DNA of 64,000 nucleotides from Phorcus lineatus (lineage: Eukaryota > Mollusca > Gastropoda > Trochida > Trochidae). The notes under the pieces were generated by a model. It was given only the letters and a program-made list of their open reading frames with translations, was not told where the DNA came from and made no database searches. This document shows positions 21,300-33,100 of the stretch, piece by piece. Position 1 is the stretch's first letter. Every line of letters begins with the position of its first letter. A program made the translations under genes and the position numbers. The stretch lies in contig OV121090.1 in NCBI GenBank assembly GCA_921293015.1, positions 36,491,082 through 36,555,081 of the forward strand, read 5' to 3'.

Positions 21300-24200
21300 A
21301 TCACCCTACTTCTAGTGGAAAAAATACTGGATACCAATTACAGGATATCAAATGATTTTCATAAAGACATCCAAAGGATATCAATAATGACAAAATATTG
21401 GTATATTAGAAATAAATGCTCGACAACAGGATATTAAACGGTAGAAAAAGGGTATTCAACATTTAGATATATACGTTAAAGACCATGTCGTAAATTCTGA
21501 ATAGTTTATAGCCTTTTTAAACCTTACAAAATATTTCAGTGGGTTTTTTTTTAAATTCAAAAGAATACGATTGGAAATAAAGAATTGTTAACAATTATAT
21601 GACTTTATTTGTCAACCATGAGAACATCATCCGTATTAACACAATACTTAATGGACTCTTTCAAACATCTCAATATCTTTCTGTAAAGACTTCTGTCAGA
21701 TGACAGTAAATGTACGCAATGTGTTCAAAATGAGAAAAATTGTTCTGAATGTGACTCGCAAACAGCTATAGATGTTCACTTTCAGAAATGTCAACATTTA
21801 TAAGTTTCAAGCAAAGTTTTTCGGACACAAAAGTTGTCAAAATGTAACATGTGAAAATAGAAATATTTATAATCTGACACTTGCAGCCTTTGTATAGACA
21901 TAAAGGAATCAGTTAAGAAATTCCGATTCTTAGAGAATATCAAATATCTCATCAGATAATTCGAAGCAACAATAAAACCAAACAAGCATTATTAGAACAT
22001 TTATTATGATCATTTGTTTGAACTCTTTATCGATAACTTCATCATCAATTTAAAAAATGCAGTAACAGGAGAACGCAATATGTACTGAATAAAACGTTAT
22101 AGTGTCAATCGCAAGTTAAAATTGACAGACTCTTAGTTAGTTATGATGTTATTGTGAGTGATGTAGTTTCACGAATAGCTGACACACGTCAAGATCATCA
22201 GATGGTCCCCAGACGGAAATAGGTTACAGTACATAATCTCTACAATAATTAGGCACGGGAAATCAACCCTCCCTGACGCAAATGAAACCTCTAACCTTGT
22301 TCCTTTGTATAGACATATCAAAAGCATACCGAAATATAGATGACGAATACATATTGCTTCACACAATTTACAACAATGTGAGATGCCCCCAAATAATCAC
22401 TCTTAAATGTATTACAAAGCGCTGTGACAATGACAGTATGTTAAGAACAATTTAAAAAAATATATCACACAAAATAGCCACATTCTGGATTGGATCATTA
22501 CTGGATATTGTGAAATCTGTTTGAATAGCGATAGTGTAAATTGTAGCAGATATGTGAATGCCATAAAGCAGCCATGATGCAGTTCGATACAACAAGACCA
22601 ATTTATTCTTAAAAAACTAATAGTACAGAACTATAATGGATGTTTCTGCTCTAGTTGCTCAAGCTGTGCTTAAAATCAGTGTCACATCTTAGCAGTAAGA
22701 GTGTAGTACGTACGATGCATAATCATTGGCCTACGGCTATCATAAAAACAAGAGAACGTCCAGGCCAGGCCCAGGATCTTAGTTAGGTGTTAGACACCAT
22801 AAATGTTTTTCTCCTTTAGCTTTTAAAGTGACCCAAAATAAACTCAGTTTCGTAATTCATGTGCTTAAGATAACATCAACATACCTTATGTCCTGACGTA
22901 AGTGCAAATCATCTCCCTTGAATGGCATAATCCTAACTTGTGAATCCCTAAAATGCTCAAACTGCGACATGAAAAATGGTACTTTTCAGGAAGAGCCAGA
23001 ACTTCTTGATAAGAAAAATTTATGAAGTTTGACGTATTCTCCCTCCAAAAAATACTTTCTCTCGCTAATGGCAGAGGTTTGATATCCTATGAATAGCCCA
23101 AGATAGATTCATGTTTCATGTTCTATCTAGCAGAGTGATACCAAACAGCTGTGTGAAGATCATTAAAGGTTAGTCATCGGCCTGATACTATTTATCTTGT
23201 ACACTAACTAACTTGGTGACACAATGAACATGATAGTGGGAGGTACCAGTTTGCAGGTGGCTCGTAACTCATCAAGGTTTTAAAACCTGATCCTGATTCA
23301 ACATAAAAGAGAATCTCATTATGTTGCGTCCATGTCAAGCAATGGATGACCAAAGCTCGGTTAAAACTAAATAAGAAAAGGTGACCGCCCTTGGTTCAAA
23401 GTTGTAACGGAGGACGAGTCAGATAACATCCTCCAGTTTGGTGATAATTTCATCCTGCTGTAAGAATCTCAGGTAACCAGAAAACCCCCAATCTTAAATA
23501 TCATGCATCCTATGATCTCCAAATCACAAAATAACATGTGCTTCGAGCAAGCAATCGCAAGGAAAAGCAGTGCTAAGTAATTATACTTAATCAACTTAAT
23601 TATTGATTTATAAAAAATATTTTGTTCTAGTTTCTTTCTGCCAGTCATTGATAGCATGTAGTCTTTTACGCCAGAACCCCTCAAAATGTGAACTTATCAT
23701 CATCACGCAGTGTCCATTTCTAATGTTACGAAAATACACTTCAATGACCCTATGGATTACGAACTATTTGAAAAAACCTTTTGAGCTCAGTTAATGCCAG
23801 CAGTGATTAAAAAACATTACATTATAATACAATTTGACAGCTCTGAGGAAACTAGGATAGTAAATCAAATCAAGGAAATAATAAGTTTCAAAACGAAACC
23901 TCTCTGAAATGCCTTTGTAATGACATGTAAGGGTATCAGAATAGTTAAGCACTTGTTATTCATCACTGAGACAGCTGCTAAGCGAAGCACTGTAAAAGTT
24001 TTAAAACTTCCGACAAAAAAAAGGTTTCGTGAATATTTCATGTCTGCGCCGTTCTGGGGTTTCCTCTTGCAAGTTGTACATTTCTATCTTGTTTCTAACT
24101 TTAAGTTGCCCAGGACAAGAATGATTAGGAAGTTGCACACCGTTAGTGTATTATATAACATATACTTTGTGGCATTCAATCTCAATATTGATAGAAATCA

Positions 24201-24846
24201 CATTCTTATAAAGTTACAATAAATGAAGTCAACTAAACTTATGTGATATTAAATAATTAAACAAATGAAATAGTACAGGTAAGCATTGTAAATAGATGCT
24301 ATTCACTCAAATGATTAGTATATCATGAAATAACAGAGAGGAAGCTTAATTTAGGAATTTAATTATTAGGGCCACACAAGATATCCGATTGGTGAGAATT
24401 CGTCTCATAAACGTCGTCAGCCAAAAAGCCCAACTAAAATCCATATTGATATGTTACTTAATTAAACCCAAAAAAAACTTGTTATTACTGCTTGTTCACG
24501 ATGCTATTACTAGCGTGACATCAATATTCGCGAATATGGTGTTTTAATGTCTTTTCGTATTTAGTGTGATACATGATTAATCTGGACTTGTGAATTCGGT
24601 CAAGGGCTGTTTTTATTGACGATGTCCTCGGTCAACATTATTGTCCTCGGGTGTATAAAAACACAGTGACCTCACAACCAGTCTATACTGTATTCAGAAT
24701 GATGAGACAGTGTGTCATCTCATTCGACTGCAATTGTTATTTCGTTTAGTGTCAGCAGTTGAGAAAGAAAAATGCAAAATCTTCTTTCAATAAGCAATCT
24801 TTTAGTTTCAACTTATCAGGCATGTGGAGACGAAAAGGTTATGCTA
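21300..24846. other. No gene recognised
   Basis: AT-rich DNA. The longest frames are about 100 codons, with no family resemblance, arrays or clear TIRs. Confidence 0.4.
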
Positions 24847-25179
24847 ATCCTGCTAAATCAGCGTATATGAATCCGCTCTCGCTCCTTCCTAATACCCTGA
24901 TCTCTTTCTAGCCAAAAGCCTTGTATCGCTAGCTATCTTACCAGCCAATGAGACGACTCGCATTCAACAACAGCAGCACAACCCGGATGGAAAAGCCGTT
25001 GAGTTTAAGATAGTAGCTTTACGCTCTTTGTATCACGATATTTCATTGGCTGAAATAATAACAGTTGCAATAAGCCACGAATATCAAGCCGAACCAGACA
25101 AACGAGGCATTTAGTCCGAAAGAGATCAGGGTATTAGGAAGGAGCAAGGGCGGATTAATATACGCTGATTTAGGAGGAT
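24847..25179. mobile_element. MITE with about 63-bp terminal inverted repeats
   Basis: Left TIR 24847-24909 begins ATCCTGCTAAATCAGCGTAT and the right TIR 25117-25179 is its near-complete inverted copy (reverse complement begins ATCCTCCTAAATCAGCGTAT). Both arms continue through CTCCTTCCTAATACCCTGA to CTCTTTC. The 333-bp element has no coding capacity. A fragment of the same family lies at 18273-18309. ATGCT occurs near both ends, but not symmetrically, so the target duplication and superfamily remain undecided. Confidence 0.82.
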
Positions 25180-26285
25180 GGGTAATGCTTTATTTTATTT
25201 ATTGATTTTAAGATAACTACAATGCTATTTATTTCCTTGTATCCAGATATGGTGTTTCCTTATCACTTTAATTCATAGTGAATGTACGATATTTGATTAA
25301 AACAATTGAACACAAAATAAAACAATCATCCCGAGGCCTGCACAATTGTTTTTTAAGCAACTTAACTCGAAAAGGGTTTTTCGACCTTTGCCTATAATGT
25401 TCTTTCTCAACATTTTGAATTACTTTTCTACTTTCAAAAATATGTCCCTTGAAAATAGTTTCGGGATCTGATCTTGATACTTATTTTAAAGAAAATATGA
25501 CCAAAATGATAATTACTGTTTCTATATAAATTGTTCACATCCGACAAAGTAGTTTCTGTCCAACATATTCCCTTCGGTAAAGACTTGAGGAACTCCACTA
25601 TGTGTCTGGAATAACTTTGAGTTTGATTGATAAATGGTGTAAGCAAGACACAAAACAAAGTGCTTCGACCTACCTCCCTCTGGATCATTCTTTGTAAAAG
25701 CAAAAATAACTTCACACTGTCAAACGTAGATTTATTTTAATCAAATGCTATCGTGTCGTCAATGATACAGGCTCGTGTGATAAATAAGCACAGAAACCCG
25801 ATGTTGCGGTATATATCAAGCCATGAAAGAATTCAATAATCAGTGATGAAATTATACGTAGTCAGTACTATAGTAGAGTTAATTTTTAGCGCCGCTTGGT
25901 CAATATTTCAGCTGTACATAGCAGGACAATGAGCGAAATTGCTTGAATTTGAAAATGATTTCAAAAGCAACTAAAAATGAAAAATATGCATTTTATTCTT
26001 TATTCACGTAAACGTCAAGTCAACGTCAACAACCATCATGATATTTTGTCAAAACAACTCACATTTTCATTGACATGAAAAGTATCATTACCTGTCAATC
26101 GCAACCCGGTGCATTAAAGAAAGGCAATGGACGATTCCACTTCGAGCTTGTCTACAGGTTGTATCCCATTTCCGATGAATGAGCACCGAAAGAAAATAGA
26201 AAAACATGGAAAATATATTTAAAATGTTAAAAAAAGAGTTTCCACTATCGTGAAACCATCAAGGTGGAGAACGCATTTTGAGTCG
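25180..26285. other. No gene recognised
   Basis: Short frames only; nothing family-like. Confidence 0.4.
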
Positions 26286-26289
26286 TGAA

Positions 26290-26328
26290 AAATAATCAAC
26301 TCTCCCCTTCGGGTTTCGTTGATTATTT
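26290..26328. repeat. 11-bp perfect stem-loop
   Basis: AAATAATCAAC and GTTGATTATTT are perfect inverted copies around a 17-nt loop containing CCCCTTCGGG. A similar combination of CCTTCGGGG and AATAATCAA occurs at about 26575-26605 in opposite orientation. Confidence 0.6.
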
Positions 26329-26579
26329 GTCAGGAATCCATCCCTCCACATACAGTCTCCATTTACATATTGCATTTGTATTTTTCTCTGGCTTGTCTAA
26401 GGTGAAGCCTTCTTGTACATATATTTGATGTGAGTTCTCCATTTATTTGTTTCTATGTATTCATAAATCTCAATAATAAATCCTTCTTGTATTTGTGACC
26501 ATGACTCAAACCACAAAGAATCTTCTCTGCATTAGTTATTGTGGCCGTGACTAAAGGCTATACTGACGGTATTAATATA

Positions 26580-26665
26580 AATATTGATTATTACCCCGAA
26601 GGAATCGAACTCGCGAAGGGATTACTATGAGATAAGCGCGACTGCTACCATTTAGATTCGTACAA
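26580..26665 (-). repeat. tRNA-like head
   Basis: On the minus strand an A-box-like AAATGGTAGCAGTCGCGC is followed by a B box GAGTTCGATTCC at normal spacing. No good acceptor stem pairs. Probably a SINE head or tRNA pseudogene, next to a second one at 26670-26830. Confidence 0.4.
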
Positions 26666-26669
26666 TCTG

Positions 26670-26830
26670 TTTTAGGATACCCAGTTCAATGGACCAATGC
26701 CGTACCAGGTTCTACACATTGAATAGGTTATGGTATAACATGGTTGTGTGCACCGGGATTCAAACCCGGGCCTGTGACGTGGGAGGATACGAACCACTAG
26801 ACAAATGAGCCGACAATCACCACAAGAATT
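26670..26830 (-). repeat. tRNA-derived SINE-like element
   Basis: On the minus strand an A box TTGTCTAGTGGTTCG and a B box GGGTTTGAATCCCGG are spaced as in tRNA genes of the Glu/Asp type, then a non-tRNA body runs to about 26670. The 5' acceptor strand does not pair with the 3' side (TGCACAC), so it is not a functional tRNA. Confidence 0.5.
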
Positions 26831-26889
26831 CCTCTTAAGTTGCCGTAACCTCGGTGTATGCTTCTTGAGGGCGTGGTCCTGCGGTCTGG

Positions 26890-27735
26890 TCAAGATTTCC
26901 TCCTTTGGTTCTCCTTAGTGAACATTATCTTAAATGGTTGCCATGGTTCCGAAAGAATTTTCGAATGTTTTAGCTGTGTTGAAATATATTACACTTGACG
27001 AGTGTGTATAGTGACTGACAGTTGATAACTCGTCACCGAAAATGCGATACAAAGATTGATAACGCAAAGACTATATTCAAATAACTTTTAACATGAAAGC
27101 TTTACTTACATTTTTTGTAATATTTTCACTCACTTAAATAATAATAAAGTTATATAATAATATATATAGTAATATTTAAATAATAAAGTTATCGCGATAC
27201 AATGCCAACAATTCATTTTGCAACAAGTCTTCAAATTCATTTGCATTCTTGTTGATGACTTTTCACGACACAAAAAAACAAACAGATATCGCCACTGCAT
27301 TCTTGTTTACAACGTGTAAGACTACTTAAAATTCAGTGCAGATTTCACGGATGTTAATTCCTGTTCTCAAAATAGGATTATTACATGCAAACGACTGAAT
27401 AATATATATACTTACTTCTGTTGGGTTTTATGGAAATGTAATAAGGTTATCGAGTCGGTTTGGAAAGGTCGGCAGAATGTAACAAATTCGGTCACAGTTC
27501 TCGGATTTGGTGTCTGTTATTAAAGGTCAAGGGAAAAAGATTAGTGTAAATGAAACAGAAAGTATTCTTCACAGTATCGCGTCGTGGGAGTTGTGATAAT
27601 TCTTAGAATTCCTTTTGTCACGAGGACATTGTCTAACCTTTAAAGTCGTTTGTAGTCTTGTCTGAAATTTTGTGTTTAGCGAGAAGAAATAGATGTTTAT
27701 CTCACTCATAACGTACAAGCAAAAAAAACAACCTA
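26890..27735. other. No gene recognised
   Basis: AT-rich with short frames. Nothing supported. Confidence 0.4.
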
Positions 27736-28122
27736 AAATAACATCAACTTATAAAAAATAATTTGAAAAGAGGACTTAAGGCTGAGTTCTGAACTTCTTT
27801 GGTGCAGGAGAGAACACTTATCATGTGTGTCATGATCCCGTTTGTGAATCCACGTTTCATCCCCTGTAACCAAACGGGCATGGAAATTATCGGGATCAGC
27901 ATTATAAATGTCCAAGAGATTGCTACAGGATTCAACTTACTGATGTCAATCTTGTGCCTTTAAGTTTCGTGGCAACCATCTCGCAGACACCTTGGACATG
28001 TGCAAGTGCTTATGAATTATGGTGCAAACGCTTCCATGAGAAATGCCACACTCTGAAGAGTTATTTATACGATCGGACATGATTAAGCCTTGAACCCGTG
28101 CAGCTATATATATGTCAACCAT
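27736..28122 (-). pseudogene. Mariner-family transposase relic
   Basis: A minus-strand fragment of a mariner (DD34D type) transposase. From an ATG at 28122 it reads through a helix-turn-helix part with GISHGSVCTIIHKHL and HMSKVSARWLPRNL, then meets two in-frame stops (27948-27946 and 27942-27940). The same frame continues with LLDIYNADPDNFHARLVTGDETWIHKRD, where TGDETWIH holds the first catalytic Asp. A shift then leads to APKKFRTQP, another mariner signature. The second and third acidic residues are missing, as are TIRs. The order of motifs is that of a real mariner, so the relic is co-linear but truncated. Confidence 0.88.
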
Positions 28123-28129
28123 TTTGCAA

Positions 28130-28740
28130 CAGTAGAATATTGAGGGGCTTATTTCCCATACACATTGGTCATAGGTTTATGTATTTCTGTCGCGTTCACC
28201 CCTTCTTTCGTGAGAAACTTGATAACCGCACGAGCCTAAGTAGGGTAAATCTCATGTAAATGATCGAGAAGGTTTGCAAATGTCTGTAAACTGTCGTCAG
28301 GTAGCCTACCTCAATAATGCCATCAACGATGTGTGTATCAATATTCACTTCTATGAACATATTGACTTCCCCTCGTATGTGTTTACAATTAATCCAGGAT
28401 CGATGTTTTATAAATTACTAAAAGTCAACTACACCCTCGGCCATTCAGGGCTTCATGTGACGATACTCAATATTTTTAACCCTAGCGAGTTTTCGTAAGG
28501 AAAACTATTATTATGATTACAGATTAATTGTCATCAGACACACACAAATACAAACACGAGGGAATTCAAAAGTAATTCAATAACGTTTGATAACGAGAAA
28601 ATATTGCGCTACACTTTAAGCTATATGTTTCTTCTGGTTTAATTTCTACTCTCGTTTTGTGTCAAAATGAATAAATTATAATCAAAAAAACTTGAGTGCA
28701 GAATGATGAGCACGAACAGAGAGACACATGTACAATGAAG
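28130..28740. other. No gene recognised
   Basis: A 74-codon plus-strand frame (28274-28498) shows no family resemblance. Confidence 0.4.
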
Positions 28741-28960
28741 GTTGAATGTTGTAAAATATGTCAAAAGTTTTAAAGTTTATTATCGTATCAAAGAGTATGA
28801 ACTTTTACTCAAAGTAACCATTTGATGCCCTTAGTGTTTAGGATAAAAGCATTAAAACGGTTTAGGTCATGATCGAAAACTGGACAATGACGCGCCAACG
28901 AGTCAGGAGGTAATTGTGGAAAATTTTCTTTTGCAAACAGCTTATCAAATATGAGTGGGT
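28741..28960. repeat. Diverged relative of the TTAA-flanked MITE
   Basis: ATGATCGAAAACTGGACAAT and nearby bases match ATGATCGAAAACCGGACAGT inside the element at 52923-53392. Weaker matches extend upstream (ATGAAGGTTGAATGT). No TIRs are kept here. Confidence 0.45.
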
Positions 28961-29234
28961 AGTGTTATATTGTTCATTGAACTAAACACATCTATCTTGT
29001 ATGTAGAAATTTGCATTCTGAACATTACATGATTTGAATGCACATTGTCGGTTATGATCGAACGTATGGAAAATTTTCGAACTTTTGGATGAATATGCAT
29101 ATATAAATATATATGTGTATACTTTCATTTGTCAAACATACTTGAAAAGACCGATACACTGGTCGAAATGAATTCATCGTATTGTAGTAAAGAAGATTGA
29201 TCCAGTCAGAACCATCCGATGTTTACTCTTTCTT

Positions 29235-29237
<3 letters not shown>

Positions 29238-29301
<64 letters not shown>

Positions 29302-29309
29302 TATATATT
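29238..29309. repeat. (AT)n microsatellite
   Basis: About 70 bp of AT dinucleotides with one AAAT interruption. Confidence 0.95.
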
Positions 29310-29361
29310 TGAAAATAAAATACTTCAGACGACACTTGCTGTAGATATCATTTTAATGATG

Positions 29362-29407
29362 ACTGGATGCGTCGCATTTCGACTTGATAACAAGTCTTTT
29401 CAACAGT
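29362..29407 (-). ncRNA. Degenerate type I hammerhead ribozyme-like motif
   Basis: Read on the minus strand from 29407: ACTG (stem I), TTGAAAA in place of CUGAUGA, a perfect 6-bp stem II GACTTG-TTAT-CAAGTC, the conserved GAAA, a stem III TGC-GAC-GCA, the U-H cleavage doublet TC, then CAGT closing stem I with 4 bp. All three helices and the GAAA box are in the correct order; the first core box has three differences from consensus. Hammerheads of this layout are known in Penelope-like elements and small retrozymes. The changed box predicts poor or no self-cleavage. Chance cannot be excluded without a covariance search. Confidence 0.5.
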
Positions 29408-29606
29408 GTGGAGTTTTCTCAACATGGCAAATATATAGGTACAAATGCTTAACAATGTAATAATGTACAATAGACTTTGATTGATTAGCAAGTGACAAGT
29501 GGTAACCTCGATTAGCTAACAATGCGCTATTTATGAGGGATTAAGATTTGAGTTATTGTAATAGCCTCTTCCTGGTCGGTCCCAGTCCATCAATTGATCT
29601 TTTGTT

Positions 29607-30107
29607 TCAATTGCACAGTTGACACTTAGAACTTGCAAACATGTAATTTCTAGGAGTATATGTTTTAGTGTTCTTTGATGAATATCTTTTTATAAAGTTA
29701 AATTTACTCCAAAAGCTTTTTGAAAGGATATTCTGAGATGATGTGGATGAATTGTCATTACTTCTCCCTTCCGATTGCGATACAGTAGAGTCTTCTCTCA
29801 CACTTGATAAAGTTGAGTTGGATTGTTGAAAGTCCTCGGATGATGATAAGTCCTCAGATTGAATCAAGTTTTCTACAGTAAAGGAGTCCTCCGATTGTAG
29901 GTTTTGATTTGATATTTGTTCCAAATGTTGCTCTCGAAAAATTACTGGGGGTGTTGTCCTGGCGTGTGTCCTCCCGTCCTTTTGGATCCTGTTTTTAAGA
30001 AGGCGATTGTTTCCCTTATTTGTAGATCTCTTCTTTTTATGTTTCTGCACGTTGGAAGATGTAGTTGATGGTTGTTTTAACAGCCAGTTTTCTCTTTTCA
30101 TCCACAA
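29607..30107 (-). CDS. Uncharacterised Lys- then Ser-rich reading frame
   Basis: A roughly 165-codon frame; the first ATG is the third codon. I do not recognise it. The N-terminal third is basic (KHKKKRSTNKGNNR, then KNRIQKDGRTHAR). The middle is acidic and serine-rich with a repeated SEDS/SEDL/SEDF pattern, and the C-terminus is basic and aromatic (SFWSKFNFIKRY), ending CQLCN. There is no signal peptide or membrane segment. It lies 200 nt upstream, on the same strand, of the hammerhead-like motif, so it may belong to a decayed retroelement. It could also be a host exon or a chance frame. Confidence 0.3.
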   Translation of the reverse strand: MWMKRENWLLKQPSTTSSNVQKHKKKRSTNKGNNRLLKNRIQKDGRTHARTTPPVIFREQHLEQISNQNLQSEDSFTVENLIQSEDLSSSEDFQQSNSTLSSVREDSTVSQSEGRSNDNSSTSSQNILSKSFWSKFNFIKRYSSKNTKTYTPRNYMFASSKCQLCN

Positions 30108-30129
30108 TTTTACACTTTTATTTTCCTCC

Positions 30130-33100
30130 TATATATATATATATTCCAACCTGTTCATTCATATGATAATTTCTTTGGCACATTTCAAAGCTAAATTATA
30201 CGTTTTGATATACTTTGTGTTACTTTAATGCTTAAAATTGACGACCATTTACGAATTTCAAATTAATATAAATATAAACTTTGAACAAACTGCACATAAA
30301 GAAATTGGTTACTTTTAATTCACGTTTTAGAAATACAACCCTGTCCACATAACAGTTCGAGTGCGTTCCTGTTAAGGGTTATGTTGTAGGCGACCCTTGA
30401 GCACTGACCACGGCAAAATTAGAGCGTAGAGCGCTTTTGAGTCGACAACTGTAGATCTACTTAAAAGACTACGTAAAAGGCCAGTATTCATTATCATCGT
30501 TATCATTCATGGAATTGAAAAGTCCTTGGGTTGGGCATTATGGCTTACCGTTTCCATGTTCCTAATACAATGAGCCTGTTGATTGAGCTCTTGGACAAAC
30601 ATATATTTTATGATATCCTATAGTGATCATTCTATATCGTAGGGATCCAAAGATAGAAAGATAGATATAATCTCAGACGAGACTGCACCGAAATATTCAT
30701 TGAGAAGCCTAGTTCGGTAGCAAGACTATCGCGGATGATGGGTCACTACATCTTTACTGGTAGTACCGATAACGTCATAGTCACTTTTGTCTCACATTTA
30801 TCATCGACCTACAAGTGATAGACAGATAAAGAAAGAATCTAGTTTATTTGAATCCCTAATCACGAGTAGACGCATTCATTTTGTTTACAGTAAGTTCTGT
30901 TAGACAAAGCTATTAATCAAATATTCGTCTCAGAATTAGGGATCGGGAAATTTCGAATTATCAGAGATAATGTTGTGTAGGTAATAGAGAGATTTCTTTA
31001 ATTTGATTTTCTTTAAGATTTAAAGATTTAAACTGCCAAATTTCAAACTTAGAGCATTGTCCATTAGTTTACTAATGCGTTAGAAACAACATCAACATAT
31101 TATTGTTTGTCAGAGAGACGAAGCACGTTGATATAACGTGATGATGATAATGATTGAAACATTGAAAATTATTTCTCCCTGTTGGAAGAAAACAATCTAT
31201 TTCCGGTGATACAGTACATGTTCAAGTTACTTTGAATTTATGTCACTCTAATATTAATTCTCTACTTTTGTAAGCGACATTTATTTTCAAAACGGAAGTA
31301 ATTAATTCTGATTTCACAGAAACTAAATGACTTGAATGATGTTTTTTTTTCTTTTGAAAATAACTTAACATTTGAGTTAATCAATATAATATTTGTTGTT
31401 GATTTCTGAATCTATATTTGAGCCGCAATAATTTTGTTTTTTCTGAAGGCTTTGGGTACATGTGTCGATGTATTTTCACTTTCCCTGCAAGACTCCTACG
31501 TAAACTAAATTGCGTGGTTTCAAAGTTGACCAGGCGTCAGATCCACGTAACATTAAGAAGTTCTACCAACTCTTCTGAAAATGCATTAGAGAAATATTTA
31601 AAACCGAGGGGCAGGTAACTGAGAAGATACCGAGGAACGCTTACGCGCAAGATCAGTGTTATATTCCTGTATGAATTGCTATTGCCAATAATCCAGAGTA
31701 AATCTTTCATGCCTTGGACCAATAGTACTACAGTGGATTAACCACAATAGATGGAATTAGGCAAGGTGATAAAATTGAACTCTTTAGAGAATGCAACACC
31801 TGGATAGAATATGAAAAGTTAGATACAGCATTGGTGTCGCTATCAAACAAGTATCATTCATTAAATCCTGTTTCTGAATAGCCCTGTCTGAAACAAACAA
31901 TGTGTACCCACTAGTGGCGAAGATTTCCTTCTGTTCAATGAATACACCATTTCCAAATATTGACTCTACCAGGATGCCAACTTTTCCCATAAGAGGTTTC
32001 CTCGCCCCATGGTCTGACAGCAGCCTCAATAGGTCATCCTGCTAAAATATATGTTAGATGCTGCGCGGATACAAAACGCAGAGTAGCAATATACTTTCAT
32101 CTCAACTGTTTCTCCACGGGTAATTATTATATACCCCAGTGGACATAAACAAATGAAAAAAATTATTATATCAATGGGCCTCTCATCCCGGTGGTGTTAT
32201 TGTGATATGAAATCATTACGGATTACGCCATACATTATAAAAAGTATATCATGCGAGTGAGTTTTGGGTGGTAATTACCCGGCATTAAGGAATCAACATG
32301 GTATTTTGCGAGCTTCAAACATACTGCTTATTCCTAATGCAGGATATTTAGCCTCCTGCAATATCAGCAACATAACTTCGTGACCATACAGTGTCGTTTT
32401 TCAAGTATATTGCGGAATCATGCCTGACAGTGCTATGTTATACTTGAAGTTGAGTTCTTAAGCATTGATATTTTCAAATGAACAGTGTAAGAACTTTGAC
32501 AGCGAATCGACTCAAAATAATTCCCAACAATATTGCTTTAAGTGAACGTTTTAGCTTTCGGCATGACTCAACCTTTCAATTGTTTGGTCATGCATCAACA
32601 TATCATGATTTTTAAACGAAATTAATTCAACGTTTCGTTGGCGAATTTGACCTCGCGCTCTTTCGCCTTCATATAATAAAATGAGCAAACCAATATTTCA
32701 AAGGGACGAGAGTTTGTCCCTTCAACTTGATTGTGAATTCCAGCTTTCGTAAAAACAACCAACCGACCGAGCGCTAATTAGAAGATCGCTTGTTAATTCT
32801 CCAATACATACCTAACGTTAGTTACACTGATTTATGTAATAAACGCTATGAACATGCGACTCACAATGCCTTTGGTAACATTTGGTAAAATTGTTCTGTC
32901 GGTTTCATTCATCTCGCGATTGAAGTGTTTTGTTGTGAAGTGTTTTTGGTTTGGTATAATTTCTTCAATCATCATATTGAATGATGAATTTATATTTCAT
33001 GTGTTAAGTCAAATACCAAGGACAGCAGAAATAAAACCGTTACTCTTAATACAAATACAAATCAAACATGATACCTAATACACAGAGTTATATTGTATAA

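Noticed and set aside
20838-21437. 199-codon plus-strand frame
   Set aside because: It is antisense to the Tc1 relic and then reads through a TA microsatellite.
26700-26830. Functional tRNA gene
   Set aside because: A and B boxes are present but acceptor and anticodon stems do not pair.
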